Shown: in pieces, positions 16,378 through 25,126 of the stretch
Layout: each line of letters starts with the position of its first letter
How positions within the stretch are numbered: position 1 is the stretch's first letter
NCBI GenBank assembly: GCA_017852075.1
Contig: JAFMLQ010000015.1
Location: forward strand, 1 to 48,163
Length of the DNA: 48,163 nucleotides
Direction of reading: 5' to 3'
DNA from: Flavobacteriaceae bacterium
Lineage (GTDB): Bacteria > Bacteroidota > Bacteroidia > Flavobacteriales > Flavobacteriaceae
Notes under the pieces: generated by a model
The model's input: the letters and a program-made list of their open reading frames with translations, nothing else
Database searches by the model: none
Told to the model about the DNA's origin: nothing
Program-made: the position numbers and the translations under genes

Positions 16378-17154
16378 TCAGTCTCTTTTCCCAAAATTTT
16401 CATAAACTCCAAGACCAAAAAGTGCAAAATCATATTTTACAGGATCGATGGGATCAAAAGAACGGAGCTGATGATCGAGTTCCACAAGTGCTTTTTGATC
16501 GCTTTGTTTGCGCTGTAATAAACCCAAACGACGCGCTGTGTTTCCAGTATGAATATCAAGAGGGCAGGACAATTGTGCCGTATTGATTCGCTTCCAAAGC
16601 CCAAAATCTACTTCGTTTTTTGAGGATCGAACCATCCAACGTAAAAACATATTGATTCGTTTGGCAGCAGAACCCTTTAGCGGGTCAGAGACATGTTTTT
16701 CAGTTCTTTTTTCGTGTTCAAGTTCAAAAAATAGTGTTTTGAAATGAGCAATGTTTTCATCCATTCGCTCGGCCTTTGGGTTTTGTGAAAAGGCAATTTC
16801 TAAGCCCTCATGATTTAGGTAGATATGTTGTAAAGCACGAACAAAGTAAGAGAAATCAATACCGTTAAAGGTTCGATGGACAAAGGTGGAGAGTGTTTTC
16901 AGGTCTTTAGAAGTGTGATTGAGAACAAAATGATATGGATCGTTCCCCATAAGTTCCATCATACGTTTCCCGCTTTTCAAGATGCTGAGTCGATTGCCCC
17001 AGGCAATAGTGGCTACCAAAAAGCCTGAAATTTCAATGTCTTCTTTTTTGGAAAATTGATGGGGAATACTAATGGGATCGTCTTCCAAAAAAGTGTATTT
17101 TTCGTATGCAGTTGCTTTTTCGTCCAAAAATGCCTTAAGGTCTCTGGATTGCAT
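16378..17154 (-). CDS. TIGR02757 family (DUF2400) protein
   Basis: The 258-residue protein matches the TIGR02757/DUF2400 family in layout: an N-terminal FLATIAWGNR motif, FVHRTFNGIDF, KRINMFLRWMVR near residue 165, and the C-terminal CPLDIHTGNTARRLGLL and FALFGLGVYE. The conserved Asp/His/Arg content hints at a DNA-glycosylase-like helical fold, but no function is established. A TTG at 17157 directly precedes the ATG at 17154; the ATG overlaps the lolD stop by one base (TGATG) and is the better start. It is the second gene of a lolD-led pair. Confidence 0.85.
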   Translation of the reverse strand: MQSRDLKAFLDEKATAYEKYTFLEDDPISIPHQFSKKEDIEISGFLVATIAWGNRLSILKSGKRMMELMGNDPYHFVLNHTSKDLKTLSTFVHRTFNGIDFSYFVRALQHIYLNHEGLEIAFSQNPKAERMDENIAHFKTLFFELEHEKRTEKHVSDPLKGSAAKRINMFLRWMVRSSKNEVDFGLWKRINTAQLSCPLDIHTGNTARRLGLLQRKQSDQKALVELDHQLRSFDPIDPVKYDFALFGLGVYENFGKRD

Positions 17155-17822
17155 CAACTGATTTTTCCGTCTTTAAGGCTGATTGTTCTGTCGGCCCGCT
17201 TTGCAAGTTCTTTATTGTGAGTAACGATCACAAAGCTACATCCTCGTTCTTCTTTTAGTTCAAAAAAGAGATCGTGAAGCTGCTCTGCATTTTCGGAGTC
17301 CAAATTTCCGCTAGGCTCATCAGCGAAAATGATTTTAGGATCATTGATGAGCGCTCGAGCTACAGCTACTCTTTGCTGTTCGCCTCCAGATAGAGCGGAG
17401 GGTTTATGCGAAGCTCGATTAGCCACACCGAGTCGTTTTAAAAGTTCCATAGCCTTTGACTCTGAATCATTTTGAGATTTTTCTCCTAGCCAGGTAGGCA
17501 GGCAAACATTTTCCAATGCCGTAAACTCAGGAAGCAGTTCATGAAATTGAAAAATAAAACCCATTTTTTGATTTCGGAATTGGGCAATAGCCTTGTCGGA
17601 TAGCTGTGTAATATTTACCCCGTCAAGTGTCAATGAGCTCTTAGGGTTAGTGTTGGGTTTGTCTAAAGTGCCCAAAAGGTGTAATAAAGTAGTTTTTCCT
17701 GCACCTGAAGGCCCCACTATAGCTACAATCTCTTGAGAAGCGACATCAAGGCTTATAGAGTCGATGACTTTCAAATCTCCATAATTTTTCGAGAACTTTT
17801 TTGCGCTGAGAAGTGGTTTCAT
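17154..17822 (-). CDS. lolD: ABC transporter ATP-binding protein, LolD-like
   Basis: The 222-residue ATPase has Walker A GPSGAGKTT at about residues 37-45, the Q-loop FIFQFHELLPEFTALENV, signature LSGGEQQRVAVARAL near 143, and Walker B IIFADEPSGNLDS near 165. The FxFHxLLPEFTALENV and FADEPxGNLD sequences are characteristic of LolD, the ATPase of the LolCDE complex that extracts lipoproteins from the inner membrane. The membrane subunits are not in this window, which is normal for Bacteroidota. A MacB-type role cannot be excluded. Confidence 0.85.
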   Translation of the reverse strand: MKPLLSAKKFSKNYGDLKVIDSISLDVASQEIVAIVGPSGAGKTTLLHLLGTLDKPNTNPKSSLTLDGVNITQLSDKAIAQFRNQKMGFIFQFHELLPEFTALENVCLPTWLGEKSQNDSESKAMELLKRLGVANRASHKPSALSGGEQQRVAVARALINDPKIIFADEPSGNLDSENAEQLHDLFFELKEERGCSFVIVTHNKELAKRADRTISLKDGKIS

Positions 17823-17830
17823 AATAATAT

Positions 17831-17838
17831 CAAAATTA
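17831..17838 (-). promoter_or_regulatory. -7 box for lolD
   Basis: On the minus strand this reads TAATTTTG, an exact TAnnTTTG match, 8 bases before the lolD ATG, so the transcript would be almost leaderless. I see no -33 TTG. Confidence 0.4.
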
Positions 17839-17947
17839 GGATTTTATTTCCGAATTGAGAATGATATCGTGAATTACTAAATAGAGGAGTTCGACACTAA
17901 TCAATAATATTTTCAAGGGTTTGCTAAGTATTTTTTATTTCATTCCT

Positions 17948-17955
17948 TATCTTTG
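17948..17955 (+). promoter_or_regulatory. -7 box at the start of msrA
   Basis: TATCTTTG is an exact TAnnTTTG match. Its last three bases are the only in-frame TTG that could start msrA, so either the box is fortuitous or the msrA start is unusual. Confidence 0.35.
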
Positions 17956-18516
17956 TTTAAAGATTTAAAAAATAACTTTATCAAAACTATATATTTAGCA
18001 GGAGGATGTTTTTGGTGTACAGAAGCAGTTTTTCAGCGCATTAAGGGAGTGCAAAAGGTCACCCCCGGCTATATCGATGGATTAGTAAAAAATCCTGCCT
18101 ACAGAGAAGTATGTACTGGAAAGACTGGACATACGGAGGCTATCGCTGTTGTGTATGATTCGAAAGAGATTGGTTTAGCAGATCTGTTATTGATCTTTTT
18201 CAACACTCATGATCCCACCACCTTAAATCGTCAAGGGAACGATGTAGGGACCCAATATCGTTCAGGAATTTATTACACAGAAGTTAAACAAAAAGAGCTC
18301 GCACTAGAGGTAATCCAACAGTTGAAAACAGAAAAAATCTTTACGAATCCAATTGTAACTGAGGTTAAAGAAGCAACCCCTTTTTACACAGCTGAAGAAC
18401 ACCTTGATTATTACAATCAAAACACGGACCAACCTTATTGTACCTATATTATTGACCCCAAAATCAAAAAATTAAAAACCTATTTTTCAAACTATATTGC
18501 GATACATAATGAATGA
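17953..18516 (+). CDS. msrA: Peptide-methionine (S)-S-oxide reductase
   Basis: MsrA repairs oxidised methionine in proteins. The protein (187 residues from the TTG) has the active-site motif GGCFWC at residues 17-22, with the catalytic cysteine C19. It continues with GYIDG, the substrate pocket [38 protein letters not shown], and a C-terminal [11 protein letters not shown]. The start is uncertain: the only in-frame standard start is the TTG at 17953, which lies in a perfect -7 box. The next residues before the active site ([15 protein letters not shown]) look like normal family N-terminus. Its stop overlaps the folE start region by 8 bases, so the two are cotranscribed. Confidence 0.92.
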   Translation: MFKDLKNNFIKTIYLAGGCFWCTEAVFQRIKGVQKVTPGYIDGLVKNPAYREVCTGKTGHTEAIAVVYDSKEIGLADLLLIFFNTHDPTTLNRQGNDVGTQYRSGIYYTEVKQKELALEVIQQLKTEKIFTNPIVTEVKEATPFYTAEEHLDYYNQNTDQPYCTYIIDPKIKKLKTYFSNYIAIHNE

Positions 18517-19102
18517 AAATTTTAACATTGAAACTTTGTCTATTACAGAACAAATCAAAACTAATTATGAAGATATTATTCATCTTTTGGGCGAGGATAA
18601 ACTTCGTGAAGGTTTACTAAAAACCCCAGAACGTGCTTCTAAGGCTATGAAGTTTTTGACTGAAGGCTATGAAAAAGATCCTAGCCAGATTCTTCAAAGT
18701 GCCATGTTTGAAGAGGATTATAACGAAATGGTAATCGTTAAGGATATCGAATTATACTCCCTCTGTGAACACCACCTTTTACCTTTCTTTGGAAAAGCAC
18801 ACATTGCTTACATACCGAACGGTCGTATTGTTGGCCTTAGCAAATTACCTCGAGTAGTAGATGTATTTTCTCGACGTTTACAAGTGCAAGAAAGACTTAC
18901 TGAACAAATTTTGGATTGTATCAACAACACCCTTTGCCCCAAAGGTGTGGCGGTCATTATTGAAGCATCACATATGTGTATGATGATGCGAGGTGTTCAA
19001 AAGCAAAATTCTACAACCACAACTTCTGGTTTTAGAGGAGCCTTCAAGGAAACAGATACACGAAATGAGTTTCTGAACTTGGTGAGATCTAAGCTTTCTT
19101 AA
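18509..19102 (+). CDS. folE: GTP cyclohydrolase I
   Basis: FolE converts GTP to 7,8-dihydroneopterin triphosphate, the first step of tetrahydrofolate and pterin synthesis. The 197-residue protein contains the zinc site [19 protein letters not shown] (C86, H89) and C157 in SHMCMMMRG, plus the signature [27 protein letters not shown]. The family position of TPERASKAM is correct. A TTG at 18497 adds four residues, but the ATG at 18509 is the likely start; it overlaps the msrA end. Its stop shares a 4-base TTAA with the convergent DUF6787 gene. Confidence 0.96.
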   Translation: MNENFNIETLSITEQIKTNYEDIIHLLGEDKLREGLLKTPERASKAMKFLTEGYEKDPSQILQSAMFEEDYNEMVIVKDIELYSLCEHHLLPFFGKAHIAYIPNGRIVGLSKLPRVVDVFSRRLQVQERLTEQILDCINNTLCPKGVAVIIEASHMCMMMRGVQKQNSTTTTSGFRGAFKETDTRNEFLNLVRSKLS

Positions 19103-19428
19103 ACGTCTTTAAAGAAGCGCTTAAAACCCATGCGCTTCAATATCTTTTTTTCAAATTCCCAAAAAAAGCGATATTGAAAAAAGACTGTGCCTACAAGGAT
19201 AAGGAGAATTTGGTATACTGGAAAAATGATGAGTATTCTCAAAATCCAATATAGAAAGGTGCCCATAAAAAGGTCTTCAAATCGTATGGGATCTATTTGA
19301 AAAAAGTTTAGAATCGGTTTTCCTAAACGAACACTCAGTGACCCCGTTATTGCAAATACAATAAAAATTACGACCAACTGGAAGTTGGAAGTAATTTCCC
19401 ATTTTTCTTTTAGACGTTTGAAGTACAA
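19099..19428 (-). CDS. DUF6787-like small membrane protein
   Basis: The 109-residue protein has two hydrophobic segments (about 18-38 and 58-85). Basic flanks follow, then the motif [18 protein letters not shown], which resembles DUF6787 proteins of Bacteroidota (two-TM, ending in a QFRFF-type motif). It starts with TTG; no ATG is in frame nearby, and the start is only 10 bases after the serA stop, so translation may be coupled. No function is known. It is a likely passenger of the serC-serA transcript. Confidence 0.7.
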   Translation of the reverse strand: MYFKRLKEKWEITSNFQLVVIFIVFAITGSLSVRLGKPILNFFQIDPIRFEDLFMGTFLYWILRILIIFPVYQILLILVGTVFFQYRFFWEFEKKILKRMGFKRFFKDV

Positions 19429-19438
19429 TTTTTAGTAT

Positions 19439-20389
19439 TTATTTCAACAAATCTGAAATTTGATCGGCAAGCTCTACCCCAATACGATCTTGTGCTTCCA
19501 GAGTCGCTGCTCCAATATGAGGAGTCAAAGAGATTTTGTCATGCATCAAGAGTTTGATTTCAGGTCGAGGTTCATTTTCAAATGTGTCTAAGGCTGCAAA
19601 AGAAAGATGACCAGAGTCTAACGCCTCAATCAAAGCTATTTCGTCAATCACACCGCCTCTAGCAGCATTGATGAGACTTGCTCCTTTTTTCATTTTTGAA
19701 ATTACGCCAGCGTCAATCACATAATCCTTTTGTGCAGGAACGTGAAGTGTGATAAAATCCGAGTTTGCAATTACCTCATCAAATTTCTGAGTTTTAAGAG
19801 TAACGTCAATACGGTCTCCTGTGGTTAATGCAACTTCGATTGTAGTTTCTTCAATAAATTTATCAGTAGCTATGACATGCATTCCAACACCAAGTGCAAT
19901 TTTTGCAACTTCTTGACCAATTCTTCCAAATCCAATGATTCCTAGTGTTTTCCCCCGAAGTTCTATTCCCTTTGCATATGCTTTTTTCAGACCTTTAAAA
20001 TTAGTTTCACCTTCCAAAGGCATACTCCTATTCGAATCGTATAAAAACCGTACTCCTCCGTATAAGTGCGCAAAAACCAGTTCTGCCACAGAGGCCGATG
20101 AGGCAGCAGGGGTGTTTATTACGTGAATTCCTTTAGATTTTGCATAATCCACATCGATGTTGTCCATTCCAACCCCACCACGACCTATAAGCTTTAAATC
20201 AGGACAGGCATCGATCAATTCTTTTCGGGCAGTGGTTGCACTTCGTACCAGTAGCGCTACAATTTTTTGTTCATTGATGTAATCAATCAGTTGTTCCTGT
20301 GCAACGTTTGTTGTAATCACCTCAAATCCACTTTGCGTTAAGGCATCAATTCCAGTTTGAGAGATACCATCGTTTGCTAAAATCTTCAT
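19439..20389 (-). CDS. serA: D-3-phosphoglycerate dehydrogenase, short form
   Basis: SerA oxidises 3-phosphoglycerate to 3-phosphohydroxypyruvate, the first step of serine synthesis. The 316-residue protein has the catalytic domain with IGRGGVGMDNIDV (68-80) and the NAD-binding GFGRIGQ at 153-159. Active-site Arg/Glu/His stretches follow (INAARGGVIDEIALIEAL, FENEPRPE, LTPHIGA). It ends after the catalytic core, so it has no ACT domain and is probably not inhibited by serine through that route. The pairing with serC just upstream supports SerA over other 2-hydroxyacid dehydrogenases. Confidence 0.93.
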   Translation of the reverse strand: MKILANDGISQTGIDALTQSGFEVITTNVAQEQLIDYINEQKIVALLVRSATTARKELIDACPDLKLIGRGGVGMDNIDVDYAKSKGIHVINTPAASSASVAELVFAHLYGGVRFLYDSNRSMPLEGETNFKGLKKAYAKGIELRGKTLGIIGFGRIGQEVAKIALGVGMHVIATDKFIEETTIEVALTTGDRIDVTLKTQKFDEVIANSDFITLHVPAQKDYVIDAGVISKMKKGASLINAARGGVIDEIALIEALDSGHLSFAALDTFENEPRPEIKLLMHDKISLTPHIGAATLEAQDRIGVELADQISDLLK

Positions 20390-20455
20390 TTTTTAATATT
20401 TAAAATTAGAGCTCCGTTTTAAATGTTAGGCTGCTCTAGTTTGGTTCAAATTGAA

Positions 20456-21520
20456 TTAATATTTTTTTTCTAAAACCTGCATGCAGTCTACCAAAGTTTC
20501 AATGCTTTTCATAGGTAGTGCATTGTAAATCGATGCACGGTATCCCCCTACAGAACGATGGCCTTTCAATCCGCTAATGCCGGCTGCTTCACACAGTGCA
20601 TCAAAAGGAGCCGCAAGCTGAGGATCAACTAGGTTAAAGGTTGCATTCATTTCGCTGCGATCTTTTTGCGCTGCAAATCCAATAAACTTTGAGTTTTTAT
20701 CAATCTCACCATAAAGATGAGTAGCCTTGATACTATTCTTTTTTCCAATGGCCTCAACACCGCCCTGAGCTTCTATCCATCTAAGTGTCAAAAGGCTAGT
20801 GAAAATAGCAAATACAGGAGGAGTGTTAAACATACTACCTCCTTTTATTTGAACAGTGTAATCCAGCATTGAAGGGATACTCCTAGAAACGTTGCCGAGA
20901 AGTTCCTCTTTAACAATGACTAGGGTAGTACCTGCTGGACCCATATTTTTCTGTGCACCTGCGTAGAACAAATCAAATTTAGAGTAATCCCATTTTCTCG
21001 AAAAAACATCTGAACTCATATCTGCCACTAGTGGGACTTGAGTGTCTGGTATTTCTTTGTATTGGGTTCCAAAAATAGTATTGTTTGTAGTTAGGTGTAA
21101 ATAATCCAAATCTGAAGGAATGTCGTACCCTTCAGGGATATAGTTAAAATTTTGGTCTTTAGAACTGGCAATTTCAACAACTTTACCAAAAAGTTCAGCC
21201 TCTTTCATCGCTTTTGTTGACCAAGTTCCGGTATTGATATAACCTGCTTTTTTCTCTAGTAAATTATAAGCCGTCATTAAAAACTGTTGACTGGCTCCTC
21301 CTTGCAAAAATAGGGCTTTGTATCCCTTTCCGCTCAGTCCGGTGAGTCGAAGCGCAAGCTCACATGCTTCCTCCATGATGGAGATAAATGACTTGCTTCT
21401 GTGTGAAATTTCAATTAATGACAAACCCGAATTGTCGAGTTCTAATACAGCTGCTGAGGCTTGTTCCATAACCTCTTGAGGGAGTATGGATGGACCCGCA
21501 CTAAAATTGTGAATTTTCAT
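20456..21520 (-). CDS. serC: Phosphoserine aminotransferase
   Basis: SerC is a PLP enzyme making phosphoserine from 3-phosphohydroxypyruvate and glutamate. The 354-residue sequence begins KIHNFSAGPSILPQEVME, typical of the family. It has the cofactor lysine K191 in AGAQKNMGPAG, and the substrate-binding SHRSKSF (40-46), NTGTWS and GHRSVGGYRAS near the C-terminus. It lies 66 bases upstream of serA on the same strand, forming a serine-synthesis unit. Length and motifs are complete. Confidence 0.96.
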   Translation of the reverse strand: MKIHNFSAGPSILPQEVMEQASAAVLELDNSGLSLIEISHRSKSFISIMEEACELALRLTGLSGKGYKALFLQGGASQQFLMTAYNLLEKKAGYINTGTWSTKAMKEAELFGKVVEIASSKDQNFNYIPEGYDIPSDLDYLHLTTNNTIFGTQYKEIPDTQVPLVADMSSDVFSRKWDYSKFDLFYAGAQKNMGPAGTTLVIVKEELLGNVSRSIPSMLDYTVQIKGGSMFNTPPVFAIFTSLLTLRWIEAQGGVEAIGKKNSIKATHLYGEIDKNSKFIGFAAQKDRSEMNATFNLVDPQLAAPFDALCEAAGISGLKGHRSVGGYRASIYNALPMKSIETLVDCMQVLEKKY

Positions 21521-21676
21521 GATGTCTGAAAGTCTTGAGTTTGAAATAAAATTTTAGAAGAAATTTAATTTTATGAGCAATTTTAAAAGCACAAATATTG
21601 CGATTAGTTACTTAAAATCAGAAGGATGGGTGTCTTTTTTTTTCAGAGTTGTTAACAGTCCAACAGAAAATTAAAT

Positions 21677-22702
21677 CTAGTTTAAATCAGAGAGAAATAC
21701 TAGTGTATCTACTTGATCTGCATAGTCCCAAAGATTGGGTTTTTGAGCAGTACCAAAAGGGATAAAGCTCTCCATATTCAAATTGGAAACGATACATTGT
21801 ATGGCTTCTGAGTTGGCGTTCAAATGTTCTTTTAATTCATCTAATGTATCATAGTACTCATAATGTAAACAAGCGATAGGAGCGCTAAATTCAGGACTTT
21901 CTTTAATCATAAAAAAGCCATTTTCTAAAAAATCATGTTCACTCATCAGGAATACCGCTTTGTTGTAATCGTAATTATTGGCATATTTTGAATGTTGGAT
22001 GACGTCTGCATAAGGGAACAGCCCCCCAAAGAGGTTGTTGAGATCGTAATCTTTCGGGAGATAAACTTTGGCCACATTGCGACACCCCAAACCGAAAAAT
22101 TGGAGAATGTCACTTCCCAGACCTTCCAAGTCTTCTTTGGATTCCGTGCCGTCCAAAACGGCTACACCATTACGATTTTTTCTAATCAGGTTTGGATATT
22201 GACCAAAATAATGCTCAAAATACCGTGCTGAGTTGTTAGAGCCAGTTGCAATTACGGCATCAAATTGTGTAAACGGTTGATCTACATAATCAAAAGAAGC
22301 GAGACCCGCCTCCTTTTCTAAAAAACGAGTCATGTAAGGCAGTAGTACTTCATCTTTTGAAGCACATTTAATTTGAGCCTTGTGTCCACTAACCCAAACA
22401 CATATCAGGTCATGAAATCCTACCATAGGAATGTTACCTGCTAAAATTAGTGCGATTGTTTTTGGACTTTTCACGGGAAGACTGTAGGTATTAAGCCATT
22501 TTTGAATTGCATTTTTTTTCAATGCAAAAGCCCAACTTTTAAAAACGGTTTCAATAGCTTGTTGGGTAAACCATCCATTTGATTGCATGGCTTTTTCAAC
22601 ACAAATTTGCAATTCTGAAAATTCAGGATTTTCAACTGTATAATTTTCAAGGTGTATCCCTAGTTTTATAAGGGCATCTATGCGTTTTGTGTTTCTATTC
22701 AT
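21677..22702 (-). CDS. Acyl-CoA reductase, LuxC-like domain
   Basis: The 341-residue protein resembles the LuxC/acyl-CoA reductase family of the aldehyde-dehydrogenase superfamily. A nucleotide-binding-like stretch (IALILAGNIPMVGFHDLICVW, about 82-102) is followed by KAQIKCASKDEVLLPYM and an AVIATGSNNSARYFEHYFG motif (near 150). FGLGCRNVAKVYLP contains a cysteine (GLGCRN, about residue 207) that would be the acylated nucleophile. No luciferase genes are near. It is divergent from the ferredoxin gene (62 bases between starts), an arrangement I recall in other flavobacteria next to serC. The physiological acyl substrate is unknown. Confidence 0.8.
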   Translation of the reverse strand: MNRNTKRIDALIKLGIHLENYTVENPEFSELQICVEKAMQSNGWFTQQAIETVFKSWAFALKKNAIQKWLNTYSLPVKSPKTIALILAGNIPMVGFHDLICVWVSGHKAQIKCASKDEVLLPYMTRFLEKEAGLASFDYVDQPFTQFDAVIATGSNNSARYFEHYFGQYPNLIRKNRNGVAVLDGTESKEDLEGLGSDILQFFGLGCRNVAKVYLPKDYDLNNLFGGLFPYADVIQHSKYANNYDYNKAVFLMSEHDFLENGFFMIKESPEFSAPIACLHYEYYDTLDELKEHLNANSEAIQCIVSNLNMESFIPFGTAQKPNLWDYADQVDTLVFLSDLN

Positions 22703-22707
22703 TTCTT

Positions 22708-22738
22708 TTGTCCAAGAACAATTAAGGTCTTATTTTTG
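22708..22738 (+). promoter_or_regulatory. Putative promoter for the ferredoxin gene
   Basis: TTG at 22708-22710 and the exact -7 box TATTTTTG at 22731-22738 are separated by 20 bases; the ATG at 22765 follows 26 bases later. Confidence 0.45.
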
Positions 22739-22740
22739 CG

Positions 22741-22748
22741 CAAATGTA
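22741..22748 (-). promoter_or_regulatory. -7 box for the acyl-CoA reductase gene
   Basis: On the minus strand this reads TACATTTG, an exact TAnnTTTG match, 38 bases before the ATG at 22702. It lies two bases from the ferredoxin -7 box, so the two promoters are back to back and probably compete. Confidence 0.4.
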
Positions 22749-22764
22749 AGGAAAGAAAATTGCT

Positions 22765-23118
22765 ATGGCCATTATCATTACAGACGAGTGTATCAATTGT
22801 GGTGCTTGTGAACCTGAATGCCCCAACACCGCGATTTATGAAGGCGCAGAAGATTGGCGTTATCAAGACGGAACTTCTTTGAAAGGAAATGTGGTGCTGC
22901 CTAACGGAAATCAAGTAGATGCCGAAAAATTTCAGGAGCCCGTTTCAGATGAATATTACTTTATAGTACCCGATAAATGTACCGAATGCAAAGGCTTTCA
23001 CGACGAACCACAATGTGCTGCGGTATGCCCAGTAGATTGTTGTGTTCCCGATGAAAATCATGTGGAGTCAGAAGAAACCCTATTAGGCAAACAACGCTTT
23101 ATGCATCCAGCAGATTAA
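22765..23118 (+). CDS. 4Fe-4S dicluster ferredoxin
   Basis: The 117-residue soluble protein binds two [4Fe-4S] clusters. The first set is C9, C12, C15 and C19 ([12 protein letters not shown]). The second is [22 protein letters not shown] with an enlarged spacing between the second and third cysteines, as in YfhL/Allochromatium-type ferredoxins. About 45 residues separate the motifs. It is an electron carrier whose partner is not identified; the divergent acyl-CoA reductase is a candidate by position only. Its last 20 bases overlap the 3' end of the YdjC gene. Confidence 0.92.
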   Translation: MAIIITDECINCGACEPECPNTAIYEGAEDWRYQDGTSLKGNVVLPNGNQVDAEKFQEPVSDEYYFIVPDKCTECKGFHDEPQCAAVCPVDCCVPDENHVESEETLLGKQRFMHPAD

Positions 23119-23944
23119 GGATTTCAGGACTTCTCCAATTTATCAATTCGATATTATTTTTTATTAATTTTTCTTTGCAGGCCTTACTGGAAAAGTAAGT
23201 GGCGTCTACATTTCTCCATACAGCACCAAAATTGGGATGGTCTATGGTGATTTGATCCATTTCGTCACTTGTAAAAGCAGGATGAATAAGCAACATAGAA
23301 ACCCCATCAGGTAGGCTGTCCAATACCTCTTCATAATAAGATGTCATTCCTTGGTTTTCGAAATCAGTGTAAGAAGCCATAAAAATAGATTCAAAACAAT
23401 TATTCTCAGGAATTTGAAATGAATTAGGATCGATTCCATTTATGGAAATCAAAGTTTTACTCAACAATATGGGGAGTTGATATTCTTCACCAAGTTGTTG
23501 ATACACTTCCAAAAAATCTTGCCGTAGCCCTAGTGTGTACATGTGAGAATCTAAATGAGACGGTTTTAAACCCAGTGCCAATGCCGTTTCAATTTGGGAT
23601 TTGAGCTCTATATAGACTTCTTCTTTTTTGGCAAAATCAATTACAGATTGTCTTTTAGAATAAAAAAAACCTTGGGGAGTAACCAATGTAGGGATTTTTT
23701 CTATTGACGCACAAGGCTTAAAAGGATAGGTTTTCCATTCTCCGGTGAGGGTAAGGTGAATGCCATAATCAAGTTCAGGATGCGCCAAACAAAACTGAGC
23801 CATTTCATAAAACCAGGGACAAGGTACCATAAGACTTGTAGAGCTGATGCTTCCTTGGATCATGCCTATTTGAGTGGCTTTGTTTTCTGACCAAGCTAAA
23901 CCCGCATCATCTGCGTGAATCATCAAAAATTTTTTTGCGGCCAT
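23099..23944 (-). CDS. YdjC/ChbG-family carbohydrate deacetylase
   Basis: The 281-residue protein begins [20 protein letters not shown], the metal-binding HADD motif of the YdjC/ChbG family, which deacetylates N-acetylated oligosaccharides. Further conserved stretches are [23 protein letters not shown] (metal histidine) and [13 protein letters not shown] (second histidine pair) near residue 125. All metal ligands seem present. No chitobiose genes are nearby, so the substrate remains open. There is no signal peptide, so it acts in the cytoplasm. It is divergent from ychF. Confidence 0.85.
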   Translation of the reverse strand: MAAKKFLMIHADDAGLAWSENKATQIGMIQGSISSTSLMVPCPWFYEMAQFCLAHPELDYGIHLTLTGEWKTYPFKPCASIEKIPTLVTPQGFFYSKRQSVIDFAKKEEVYIELKSQIETALALGLKPSHLDSHMYTLGLRQDFLEVYQQLGEEYQLPILLSKTLISINGIDPNSFQIPENNCFESIFMASYTDFENQGMTSYYEEVLDSLPDGVSMLLIHPAFTSDEMDQITIDHPNFGAVWRNVDATYFSSKACKEKLIKNNIELINWRSPEILNLLDA

Positions 23945-23993
23945 CTTTAAAACTTGTTTTTAGTAAATGTAAATATTAAACGGAAAGAAAGTT

Positions 23994-24001
23994 TATTTTT
24001 G
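23994..24001 (+). promoter_or_regulatory. -7 box for ychF
   Basis: TATTTTTG is an exact TAnnTTTG match, 15 bases before the ychF ATG. No TTG at the usual distance. Confidence 0.4.
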
Positions 24002-24016
24002 CCAAAAATATGTAAT

Positions 24017-25111
24017 ATGAAGGCTGGTATTGTAGGCTTACCCAATGTGGGAAAATCAACTTTGTTCAATTGTTTATCTAACGCCAAGGCACAAAGCGCA
24101 AACTTTCCATTTTGTACCATCGAACCCAACATTGGAGTCGTTAATGTTCCCGATCCGAGACTAGAGAAACTGGCCGAGTTGGTAAGTCCAGAAAAAGTAC
24201 TTCCTGCCACAGTGGAAATTGTGGATATTGCCGGACTGGTAAAAGGAGCAAGTAAAGGAGAGGGGTTGGGAAATCAATTCTTAGCAAACATCAGAGAAAC
24301 AGACGCTATTTTACATGTATTGCGTTGTTTTGATGATGACAATATTGTCCATGTAGACGGTTCAGTAGATCCTTTGCGCGATAAAGAAACTATCGATATC
24401 GAACTGCAACTTAAAGACTTGGAAACCGTTGAAAAAAAATTGGAAAAAGTGAGCCGTGCTGCACGAACTGGAAACAAAGAGGCGGTAAAAGAAAAAGAGA
24501 TTTTAGACCAGCTCAAAGTAGCGCTTGAGAGTGCACAAAATGTAAGAAGTATCGAATTTAAAGAAACTGATCGGGAAGAATTCATCAAACCTCTTCAATT
24601 GATTACAGACAAACCTGTACTTTACGTGTGTAACGTCGATGAACAATCTGCAAAAGAGGGCAATGCGTATGTGGCAAAAGTTAAAACAGAAGTAGCTTCA
24701 GAGCAAGCAGGATTATTAGTTTTAGCGGTTAGCATCGAAGCCGACATCAATGAACTCGATAGTTTTGAAGAACGCCAACTCTTTCTAGAAGATTTGGGTT
24801 TGGAAGAAGCGGGCGCTGCAAAGTTAATTCGATCGGCTTATAACTTACTCAATCAACAAACCTATTTTACTGCAGGTGAGAAAGAGGTGCGCGCTTGGAC
24901 CGTTCCCATTGGAGCAACCGCTCCCCAAGCTGCTGGAGTAATCCATACCGACTTTGAAAAGGGCTTTATACGTGCCGAAGTGATCAGCTACCAAGAGTAC
25001 GAACAATTCGGCTCTGAACAGAAAGTGAAAGAAGCTGGAAAAATGCGTGTAGAAGGAAAAGACTACATTGTAAAGGATGGCGATGTGATGCATTTCCGAT
25101 TCAATGTATAA
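24017..25111 (+). CDS. ychF: Redox-regulated ATPase YchF (Obg-family, OLA1 type)
   Basis: YchF is a ribosome-associated ATPase of the Obg GTPase group. The 364-residue length is exactly typical. It starts MKAGIVGLPNVGKSTLFN with the P-loop at residues 7-14, followed by switch regions (FPFCTIEPNIGVV and VDIAGLVKGASKGEGLGNQFL). A coiled-coil insertion (residues about 130-175) follows, and then a C-terminal TGS domain (LLNQQTYFTAGEKEVRAWTVP to the end). An upstream in-frame start at 23954 would extend it across the promoter; the family N-terminus supports the ATG at 24017. Confidence 0.96.
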   Translation: MKAGIVGLPNVGKSTLFNCLSNAKAQSANFPFCTIEPNIGVVNVPDPRLEKLAELVSPEKVLPATVEIVDIAGLVKGASKGEGLGNQFLANIRETDAILHVLRCFDDDNIVHVDGSVDPLRDKETIDIELQLKDLETVEKKLEKVSRAARTGNKEAVKEKEILDQLKVALESAQNVRSIEFKETDREEFIKPLQLITDKPVLYVCNVDEQSAKEGNAYVAKVKTEVASEQAGLLVLAVSIEADINELDSFEERQLFLEDLGLEEAGAAKLIRSAYNLLNQQTYFTAGEKEVRAWTVPIGATAPQAAGVIHTDFEKGFIRAEVISYQEYEQFGSEQKVKEAGKMRVEGKDYIVKDGDVMHFRFNV

Positions 25112-25126
25112 AAAGAAATAAGCCCA

